A DNA stretch of 64,000 nt from Membranipora membranacea (taxonomy: Eukaryota > Bryozoa > Gymnolaemata > Cheilostomatida > Membraniporidae), in contig OU612073.1 in assembly GCA_914767715.1 (NCBI GenBank), positions 17,546,001 through 17,610,000 on the forward strand, in the 5' to 3' direction. Under the pieces are notes generated by a model. That model made no database searches, was not told where the DNA came from, and saw nothing but the letters and a program-made list of their open reading frames with translations. Position 1 is the first letter of the stretch; the number at the start of each line of letters is the position of its first letter. Below are positions 12,201-24,200 of this stretch, piece after piece. The position numbers were made by a program, and so were the translations under genes.

Positions 12201-15200
12201 TCAACATGTATTGAAAACATATTTGCTACTAAAGTCTGCTTCCCGGCTTACCTCCATCTTTTGTTTCTGCCTTTGCAAGGTGATCACGCTTACCCATCAC
12301 CCACTTGTCCTTCTGCTTACAAATCACACAAATCTGAGGTAACACCACACCTTTGTCAGGGATACCAGCTGAAGCACGCGTGGTCTTCTTAGCAGGGGCC
12401 TACAGAAAAAATTCATCATCCAATTAAATAGCTACCAAACATCCACCAGCACAGTGAACAATAAGATTCTTACCGGTGAGGGTGATTCACTACACAAATG
12501 TGGTGTGAACAGTGAAAGATACATTCGTATTAATTGCCCCTTGCTTCATCAAACTCTCTCATAGATATAGGAAAAGTACTTTGCTTATGATAGATGTAGA
12601 AACAAAATTCAAACACACAGCACCATAGATAAGACATGAGGATTTCTTTTCTTCATCAAATCGATCAAAACAAACAGTAGATTTAGCAAGGAGTGATAAA
12701 CATGCGGTTCCTCCCGTTAATTAGGCAATCATTTTACTCCTTAGTTGTTTCATAGTCACTTACCTGGCTATCTTCATCAGCTTTCCTTTTCTGAGCTCTA
12801 CTCAGAACTTATTTGTTACAAAAGCGATCAACACATTTTTTGTGACAGACAATATCTTCTCTATAGTCAATGTTTTGTAATATTTGAGCTGCCAGATCCT
12901 TATATTTATGATCCTCAACGTCTTGCCAGTGCCTTGCAAATTCTACTATAGTAGTCCATCTTCTCTGGGTGACAGGAGTTACAGTTTCATTGCTGTCCTC
13001 ATACCAATGCAGCACACATGCCTCCATTTTCTAACACATTGTTATGTAAACAATACCATGTGACCTTGGTTTTCTATTGCAATAATAGAGGTTTTCTCAC
13101 GTGATCACTAGGATTTCCCATTGTATTTGAAAGTTTTCTTATGTTGTCAATTTCGGTCCCTAAAAGGGGCCCCAGCTCACAACTGTGACCACTGAGAGGT
13201 GTAAATTTTGTGGTTTTGAACACAGCTAAGCCCATTCATGTACACTACACAAACAGATTGTCCATCCAAAGAGGAATTATTGAACTGAATGCTAGAGTCT
13301 GGTGGCTTCTGGACTAAAACTAAAAAGATGGCTTGTGATGTTCTAAAGCTGCCAGTAGTACATAATTTCCTCTCTCTATACAACAAGATATTACATGTCA
13401 ACTGTGAGGATCTCAAAGTATGTTCAATCTTCTATTTTGTAGTATCAAAAACACATCCGGAATAATGTTTGCACTGTTGGTTCAAACAAAACATTTGCAT
13501 AAATTCCAGTGTGGGGTAGGTGGTGCAACATTTCAGAATTCTGAGTAGATACAAATAATGTAATACAATGATTAACATAACTGATGATATCAAATGTTGG
13601 AGAATCGATACATTTACATGATGGAGCATGTGCTTGAGATATCATTGATCAAAATGAAATGCTGATAACCTATGTTGATATCCTATGTTGATAACCTATC
13701 GTCCTTTGATATGATATGATATCATATCATCAGGGACTACTTTTTCAAAGAAAAACGGGTATTTTGAGAGTCATCGCCTAGCCAAACAAAATCAATCCAT
13801 CCCCTGTAACACCACACATTGTTTGTATGAGACCAATTCTTTTTGGGCTAAAGTCTATATAGAAAGTCCTTGCAATACTCAACGATAACCTGTAGCAGAC
13901 TCCAACATCTTGACAAGTTCCTTAACTAGCTGCTAACCAACTAACTAACTTACTCTAGTGCACATTTGGGGAAAGTTCCTGACCGATTTATGGATATTGT
14001 TTGGTGTTATGGGTGATGTTGTTGCCAAATCCAAACAAGATAACAGCACAAGTTATTTACAAATTTTTGTGGCGCCAAAAAATCCTTGAAAGCAGCTGTC
14101 TGAACTTTAAAAATAAACCTCCCCGTACAAGTTGTACAACACATGTTCTCCCTCCCCTCCCCTCTAACCCCGTACCAGTAAAGTAAGTTCAAAGATAAGT
14201 CTGAGGCCTCAGCACTAAGCCTATTCAGAGATTTAACTTACATCAGATTGAGCGATTTGAGCTTGTATAACATCAGTATCTCCGAAGGCTGGCTGTTCGG
14301 CTTCTAGGAAGTTCTCCATATCCGTCATCCAGCGAGATAATCCGTTCACTTTGGTCTGCAGAAAAAATGAAAATAATATCTTTATAATTACATCAATTTT
14401 CAGCTGTTTTAAATCAAAAGCAAATGGCTACTACAACTTAACTTCAAGCTAACCAAGTGAATTGTAGAAAAAAGTGATCACATGTGAATAGTTGGCTGTT
14501 GATTACAGAATTAGATTGTGATCTCCAAGACAAAAAATTCACCAACCACAAATGCATATTATTATTATTCATGCACATTGGTTAATCAGCTTGCAGCTGA
14601 GCAAACTGATAGAGTCACTTGATAATGATTGTCTTGAAAACTTGATAATTCTATCACCTGTACAGAGTCCCCCATGTCTGGCGTCTCTGCGGTAATAACA
14701 CTGGCACATTTATGCATGTCAAGTTCTGCACCGAGACGCACCTAAATCAGGCAAGCCTATCCCAAACACAACTCCAAAACTGAACAGTCACTCACGAATT
14801 AAACACAATAACAGCTGAGAACATTAACTGTTGCTTTTGTCTCCCCTTCATTGAGCATACAGCTTGTAAAACAATTCCAATGTTTACAAAATCAACATTT
14901 TTAGCAATAGTAAGAATTTGATCGGAGGAAAAACAACTAAGTTTGCCAGTTGTAAACATTAAATGTGAAAGACTAAACTATGTAGGATTTCAATTCTTTT
15001 AAACTTGATCCACATCCCACTGGAGCCTATGAGCGCAGCAGTAAATCAAACCTAGAGCCACAGCACTTTCATGCTCTTAATACAATGTACAAAACGAAAC
15101 TGCCAAAACAAAAAAAACGTTATCCATTGAAGCATCTGAAATCTGACGCATGTCCAAAGAATGTACTACGCATCAACGTATTCTAGTTACAGTGAACATC

Positions 15201-18200
15201 CGAGCAACTATTGAAGAATGCGGGGCTGAGACAAGCAATTTGTCAAAAAATATCATAATTATAACTTTGGTAACAATTCATCAACCAAGTTGACAAGACA
15301 TATTGCGCACAGAAATGCCAGGGTGATGAACCAATGTAAAAATATCAATTACCATTTATTACAGTAATTTTCAAATACTTGACTGCGTTTTTAATGACAT
15401 ATTTTTCACTGAGCTGGTTGAAAGTTATGTATTGTTGAGATAGGAGTTACCTGGCCACACTTGGGTGGCTTTGCACTACTTATTGAATGTAACTTTGAGC
15501 GCCAACAAGGGAACAATCAATTTGCGCACAAGACCATCTCTATATATTTGACCTCATGGTTGACCATCAAGCACAATAATTTGAGGATCGATTTAGTTTC
15601 ATGATGCAGATGACATCTGCAATCATATATAGATAAAATAATTACAGCTCTACCGTAAATAATGAAAATATCAGTTTAGATTTTCACAACCTAGATTGAA
15701 ACTTTGACAGTGGTTATCATCGATGATCGACGATATGAGAAATATTTAATAATTTCAACACTTATAGTCAAAAAAATCCTCCTAAACCTTGTAGCGAGAC
15801 TCAGAAGGGAATGGCAGATCATTCCCGTATGCTCTTTAGCTATAACAACTACCAACCACCCTTCATAGAGGAAAATCACCCTCTATTACTAAGTCATCCG
15901 AAATATAAGTCAATATATCAGCCCTGTCCTTGTCCCCCGTGAGATAGCCATGTCATGCGGCCATACGGCCAAAAAACAAGGCTACCAGTGAGAGGCCATA
16001 TCAGCCCTACATACCTCAAACAGTTTAAGTTGCTCTATCCCCTCGGCTAGCTGACTGAGTTTCTCTTGTATGTTATCCGATATGGCTCTCCACCTGGCGT
16101 TCAGTGATGATAGCTGTAACTGTAGAACACTAGTCTGATCAGGCGCTCGAGCCGTCTGATCGGATGAAGATGAAGCGACCGATGACCGCTTGACTAAATC
16201 TTCTCCAGTCTTATTCACATACTCCACATCAGCTACGTGATCGTGTATGGCCTTCTGTAAATCCTGTCAAATCAAGCAGTATGAAATAAAAGTATGCTTC
16301 GAGTGGTGAACTTGAGCAACTACTGAAACAGCAGATCAATCGTGTAAGTGGTAATTACGGTGTAATCTACCATATAATTAGGAGTTGTATTCCACAATGT
16401 CAAGGAAAGACAACTGCATGAAACATACAACAAAAACTATAACTACTACAACCAATAAAATGTCACCCTTCCCATCATTAGATATATATAATACAAACCA
16501 ATTTTGATAACTACCCAACAAAACAGCATTTTTATTTAGTCAATAATGAGTGAATGCAAGCCTGTTTGTGAGCAAAAACTAATACAGCTTCCGATACATA
16601 AAAGCTACTTGTGTGAATTGTGAAACGTGTCTTCTTTTTTTTATTATTTTATCAATAAGTATATTTTCTTCAGACAGTATAAACGTATATTTAGTGTGTA
16701 ATACATTAGATAATTACCTGATATAGGGTGATATTTTTCTCCATGGTAGTGATATCTGTAATACAGACATTCTCCAGTAGTATTTCCTCAGCCTCAGTGA
16801 GCCACTTCATCAGAGCCTCTGTAGCATCCAGGTACTTCCTGGGAGGAGCCTGAGTTAGGTTCTCTGATAAATGTCTCATTCTATCCTCTGTAACAGACAG
16901 ACAAAGGTGTTAAACATAATGACTCTTCTCAGCTTGACTTTCATTAGAATTCTTGAGTAAAGCCTTAACCGGCATCCTCACTGAATTAATGCATCCCGGC
17001 ATCCTGACCAAATTAATGCATCCATTGCTAAATCATTCAATGGTTTACCAGTTTATTTTCGCTCAATGTCCAGACTCTCCTGTTTCAAGCGACGAGTATT
17101 TAAATATCCCCTTTCACTAATATAATTTCTTCTGTTTTTTTGTATTTTCTTTCATTTGTTTTGGCAATAAATGTTTAACATTTTTCCTCAAAATGTTCTA
17201 GATCGCAAAATAAAGTATTAAAAATAAAACTCCCTTTGTTCCAACTTCCAGTCTGTTCATGTTCCACCATATTCGGACGCAGTTCAACTGTCGACATCAC
17301 TATGTTTAGATCGTTTTAAATTGTTTGTTACACATTGTATATGCCACAAAGATCTGGTTGAGCTGTAAGTGTACACATACTAACCTATTCGTTGGTAGAC
17401 AGACGACCAGTCAGTGTACAGATTGGTGATATTCTCAGCAAGGTGAGCATCGTTTAGGATACATTTACTGTGACGGGCAGAGTTCAGCTTGTCTAAACGA
17501 TCCTGCTGGTGTTTCATGGCCTTGAGTTTTACCTAAAAATAAATATCAGAAACAAATCACGCATTGGTGACTAGGCAGAAGTTACCCTTCTAATGTAAAG
17601 GTAAGAAATAATACTAATACGTTTTACATAGTAGTGCTCGATCATGTTGATCAAGGGTTATGTATGTGTTTATAAGTTAGTTGAATAGTTAAGCCAGCAA
17701 GAAATTTTTACACTTAGACTTAATAATAATATCAGGTATTTTACCACCGCTTTGTGAAGGCTTCGGATGGAAAATTTCTTTGGTAATACAAAACAGCAAA
17801 AACAGAAAAATTCCCTAATTCCACTTGTGTTGTCTATCTATGAACAGTGATTCTATGTTCATATATATATACTTTCATTGGCATACACCTCATTTGTTTA
17901 AAATGTTTTTCAGAATAATGAAAAAAAAAGAATAAAATGCAAATCATTAATTGTTCGAACAAAAGTTGAATAATAGTCTGTCTTTTCCATACAAAAACAT
18001 CATGAATACTTACCCGACACTGCTCACACTGTTTGCCGAGTTCGATTGCATCCACATTTGTATCCGATGCAGAATCTATCCATTTGCTATAACTCTTTAA
18101 TATCTCTCGCAATGCGCTCTCTTCGTTGAAGAGCTGCAAAAAATCATTAGAACATAATACATTTGGTATTCTCCTTAAACAATAACATATAGTACGATAT

Positions 18201-21200
18201 TGGAGCAACAGCTGGGCACTTTAGTACAATCCACTTATGGTTGTCCAATGACCTAGAATATATATTATAGGTAATAAAAAGTATCTGGATTGGTCATTGA
18301 GAGTTTACACTCTGCCATGACCAGGATTCGAACCTGGGTTTTCGCGGCCACAACGCGAAGTACTAACCACTATACTATCATGGCCATATTTCCAGATGAT
18401 AACCGAGGCATTCAAACTGAGATATATTCCTTATTGGTCAGTTATCAACTCATTGACCAATCAGTGTAGCATATATTTCGGAGGTTTTTCCCTAGGGTTT
18501 CCGTTGTATGGGGAAGACAACTCTCCATTCATAAATTTATAGATGGTTTATCCAGGATATAAATAATCTGGGTTCTTACTAATATGAGTGAAAAAAAAGC
18601 TTGGAATCTTACCTGCTTGTGCAATATTTCCTGCTCAACATCCACCCTTCGCTGTTGACATTGACTACAAACATTGTGCCATTCCTGATGTATTTTCTTT
18701 TGATTGATTACCCGTTTTTCCCCTGTAATACAAAACATGCAAAATCACCGTGAACAAAGTCTGCGAAAAGGGAGATAGGTTTCAGTTATCGATATCTGTA
18801 GAATAATTCACCTTTTGATTATTTCAATGATAAAAATTTCATCTGGACTCAGCCATGTCTTAAAACTTGCAAACTATTATAGGTTTTTTCTTTGCTTCAT
18901 GCCTAAGATAGGAGTAGTAGTAGTAACACGTACCAAGCTCTTTAGAGTGGTGTTCAGTGAGGTGCTGTATGTGAGACACGATGGATTGTAGAGCAGCAGT
19001 TCCGTCAGTGATATCATCTAACAACACGAGCTGCTCGTCTAGACTCAGCCCGCTATTCTCGCTTCCCTGTGAGCAGTAACATACATTTGGACAAAAATAA
19101 ATGTTTGAAATATAATGGGCTAAAATTACTGGTCACCATTGACATATAAATAAGTATTTTTATGTTTATGCTTGTCACCTGATTTAGAGACCATTGTATT
19201 TTGAAAATCTTCCATATTCAATATTTCAATATTCTTTGTAAATATAATTGGAAGAGTCAGTGTGCATTATTTATATAAAATAGTCAGCTTATTCCATCTA
19301 TTTATGGATATACTCAAATCTCATTCCCAGTTTCCTTGATTCCGTTCGGTTCATTATTACCACCATACAAATCCATGTTTTGCTTTGAAAGGTATTGACC
19401 ATCTATTTGTCAGTTTACCTGTAGATCCAGTGTGTTAGCAGTCTTATCTAACCACTCTGATATCTTATTAGCTCCCTCATCAAACTGCTCAGTGACGTCA
19501 CCTTTCTGCTTGTGTGCAGCTGCTAATATCTCCTCCGGGTTCAGTCCTGACTCCGCTATCTGTGAGCACAAAAAATATATATCATTTCATGGTCCAATAT
19601 AACATTTCTTATTTTCTTTATATATAGAAAGCAACCTTTGTGATGAGAATTGATGATAACTGATATATTCTCAAATACTTGGTTCAGGTCTACAAACCAT
19701 AGTACATTGCATTGTCTACTTTCTATTACCTCATTACCTATCACCAGCTTTTGACTTCTCCTACAACAAAGAAACCTCCTCCTTATATCCTAAAGAAGGT
19801 GAAGCACACCTTATATCTGGATTCTCACAGAATATAAAGATAGTGTATAAAATTTAACCATAGGTCTTCACTGACTACTAGTAGGCTAAGAGAGGTTTGT
19901 GTTCAGGTACTAACCACTTTACTTTGTTGTTCCATCTGTTGTACCAGTCTGTCCCATCTATCCTTATACTCCTCTAGTCTGAGTTGTATCTTTTCAGCAG
20001 TCTGAGGGAAGGACGGCAGGTAGGAAATCAGAGCCTGGCCAACATTGTTCAGCTCATCATATCTACTCATCTGCTCATCCATTTCACCTTCAATAGCCTA
20101 AAATCAAATCATGCAGGTTTTTCAAATAAAAGCCCCACAATAATGAATATAAGCAGAAGATGCTCATGTAAACAGATATATAAAGTCGCCACCAATAAAT
20201 GATTTCTTTGAATAGTAAATATCCAAGTTGCGGTTTATCATTCTGTTGTCATAAAATCTTCTTCGCAGCCTGAATATCAAACATCACATACAGGTTTGAT
20301 GTGGTCCCATTAAATACTGGTGAGAGACTTTGATGCAAGCGTATAGCCAATAGATATCCAATACTGATAGCTGTCAGCTAACAGATTCGCTAATTTCTAA
20401 CTGAGCCGCCATCACCACCCCTAGTGCTCCTATTTTTAGTCTGAGCACTCAGGCTAAACTTCCCTGATTCTATATTCACATACCTTGAGTCTCTGTACTT
20501 GGTTTAGGAGTATCTGTGGATCAGAAACATCTGACAATCTCATCCTTCCTAGTAGGACCTCTTGGTTATCCAGCCATTTATTGAACATGTCCGCATTTGC
20601 ATGATATGATCCCCATTTGACGTCCACATCCTAAATCATACAAGAATATATACATGAGACAGTGAAAGTTGGCGATCATACAATGGACAATTTTCGTTCT
20701 TGCTAAACACTGCCAAAGCATACATACAGTACAACCTAAGCTTACTCAGAGGAGGAGCAAATTGGTAGGGCACAAAAAATCTTTATTTACAAAAAGCCAT
20801 GGTTATCGCACTGTGCCATTATTATCAAGATTGACTAGATCTACCATGATCCAATTTGCCCGCATGTAGGGTTTGAGCCGTCGCCGGCTCACCAGTAGAA
20901 TGGGAATGACTGGACTGCGGGCAAATTGGATCAAACTTGTTCTAGAGATTATTCATGTCTCAATGTTCTCCTACGGGCGGAGTGAAGATACAAAAGTTAC
21001 AGAGAATAACACCCAGTAAGGAACTATGATGCCACTACAGACCTGTAGATGTAGCCACTGATCCTCGATCCATTTGCAGACTGCTATCCAGCGGTTACCA
21101 AGCTCTTCTAACTGTTTCTCCATTGTTTGGTAGGCTAAAATAAAGTCGAAAATACTAGGTGTTAAATGTTTTACATGTTGCTTTAATAGATTGAAGAAAT

Positions 21201-24200
21201 AAACATTCTCAGTCTTCACTTTTTTGAAGATTCATCCCCGTTATACCAAGTTTCTACTCTCTGTGGAGTGAAGGTAAGAATCACCGACTGCCCTCTACAT
21301 AGATTCAAGATATGTTAGACCAGCTATAGTGTTATAACAAATTTATAAAAAATATCGCCTAGGACGAATTCAACGAAGGTTTAGTAAAGTTTCAAATTCA
21401 GCATTGTTTTACTAGAGCTGTGAAAATCCAGAGAGATTGGGTGAAACCGTTACATACAGTGATTCACATGACCTCCCTAGAAGTTACTGTAAACGATTTA
21501 CATGTGACTTTGTTCACCTCGTATTTATTTCGAGTGATTGTACACTAGCATTGGATGTTCCCATTTTGCATCTAGGGGAGAAGAGCTACTCATATTACAA
21601 GCATTATCATGCAAGCTGGTTATAATATATACTGATAAAATACTTTTAAAAAAATAAGCCCATAATGCAATTTTCTGGAATTCCAAGCAGACAAGGTTGG
21701 ACCTAATCCGTTTGGAATTTCAGTTTCAGTTGCATTATGGAACCTTACTAACCAAGTTTGGTTCCAAAACACAACACCGTACGAAGCAGCAACACGATAA
21801 AGATGAAGCAACAAATATTATCAGTAAAGTAACAAAAACACAACACAGAAGTGGCTTAAGGGTTATGTTGGGTGAAAGAGTGTTTTCACCACGGTATCAT
21901 ATAAACGAAACCATTTCATATAAACCTCACAGGTCAGTTTACCTTGTCGTTTGGATGAATCTAACAAGTAACAAAACCACAACACATATAAATAAAACCT
22001 TTGGAAGCTTAACCGCACAAATATTTGACAGGACGACAAGACCAAATGATGTGGGGGAGCAAATTTCTTTAGTAAGTTGTTTCGCTAGACTTGAGGGAGG
22101 ACAACTCACCTAATGCACAGTCACCGCGTAAATTCAAATACACTTCCAGCGACGTTAACATGCTGTTGCAGTCAAACCATCATGAGCAAAAATAACATAT
22201 CACTACATGCAATTTGCATTTTTGTCGGCTCAAAGCTACCATCACAAATTCAACCATTAACAAATATTCATATATAAATTATTTGACTTTTTGCTGGTAT
22301 TTAAATGTTTATCTCCTACCTGTGTCCTGTACTCCATCCTCGACTATAACGACCATATTCTGTAGAGAGTTAACCTTGTCCTGCTGCTTCTCCAGCGACT
22401 CCTGTAACATCTGATGCTCCTCAACGCATCTGTAGTGATAAAGAGATTCATAGTTGCGATTATAATAAGAGAGCCATCAAATTCGTGGTTAAAAATTAAA
22501 GTGAATTTTCATTTCAGAAAATCTATTCATACAAGTAATTAAATTTGGTAGACAGAGAGTATGAATTTACATATTTGAAGCTCATAAAAACACTTTGTGT
22601 TATTTTTACCTGCGCACGCCCTCGATAGTTTCTATACACTGTATTTTTGTGTTGAAGTCTGCTATTTTAGACTCCATATTAGCGAGCCAGGTCCCAAGTT
22701 CACTCAGCTGGTCCTGCTGCAGCTCCATCAACGACTGCTGCAGGCTGTGAAATATAATAAATATGAACGTAATACATATATATAATATATATGAAATATA
22801 TATATAATATTGTACAATGACATGACATAATTGAACATATGTGAAAATTGTTGACACGACAAATCTGCTTCAGTCTAAAGAGACTACATTTTGACACCAT
22901 TATACAAGACTCAGGACCTGATTTTAGAGGAAACTATAACAGATGATAAAATGATTAGCTACATAGAAAGGAGACTCTGTTTCCGTATATAAGCACATGA
23001 CGCAGTCCTACACCTGGAAGTTTGTGGGCGCAGGGAATTGAGAATGCGAAAAAGCAAATGCTTGCAATTGATAGGAGAGCAGCCAGGAGGCCCTGGCTAT
23101 GATAATGCATGCCTGGCCGATCAAATTGGTCAGTCTTTGACTCAGAAAGCTTTGCTATTCTACAGAACCAGACCTTCATATCTCAAATCTCATATGCTTT
23201 TATTTGGTCGGACTTGGCGCTTGTGGATTGTACAGCAATGAAATGAGGCAAGCCTTGTGAATCTCCAGTTTGTAGCCTCGCAAATCTAAAGAGCATGCAT
23301 ATGGAGACATGTTTAACAGCAAATATCAATCCCAAAACACACATTTCAACAAGAAAACTTTCAAGTTAGAAGGGATAGATGCATGCAGGGAGCTGTCTAT
23401 ATTGTGATATTGCTAAGTTGTCAGGCCAGTAACATTAAAATTTTCAAACGCTGTCATGCAACTTCATTCAAGGCATTTACAAATGATCACAAATTACCGT
23501 GTTACATCAGATTCTAATATACTACATCTCATACTAAAAGAGTGGATGACAAAGGTCAAGAACTGTGCTTCAAAAGAACAACCAGGTTTTCTATCTTATT
23601 CTTCACTCTAGTTGACAATTAGAGTTAATCTAGCACTAATTTCACCTAGCAATATAACAAGGGTGGGTAAATCTGTTTGGGGTAAACATGTATTTCAAAC
23701 ATCAAGTGCTTTTTCTAACTGACTACTCCAACACAGGTCATCGGGGATAGAACTAACACCTTGGCCAACTACTTTTTTAGACCCAAGTGTTACATTACAT
23801 TTGACGCTAACTCCTCCTCATTGATAAGGCCAGTACTAGTTGCGTTAAGAGCAGTTAGAAACCATTTTTAGTAAAAGAAACTATTAGCAGACTAAAACCA
23901 GTTAGTGAGAAAAATCCGTGTGAATAAAGGTGTGCATCAAAGTTTGAAAACGGTTAAATACTCTTCACTTTGGAAATCACATTTACAGCTAAGGAATATG
24001 TTTCCAAAATTCTGTATACCAATTACAATTTCTATATCAACTAATTTCAAGTTTGGCTTCATAACCTAACCAAATAACTTCCGGATACTACGTGATGAAG
24101 TTGGTCATCGTTTACTTTCTCTATATAATGCCGGAATCTCTCCTGGATTGGCAGCGGCTGTGCTTTTCACAATATGCATCCTAGTTACCCACCTGGTCTG

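Noticed and set aside
21697-22113. 138-codon plus-strand open frame in a dystrophin intron
   Set aside because: It has no family motif, a skewed composition and an imperfect inverted repeat at its start. It is antisense to the intron of a well-supported gene and not supportable as coding.
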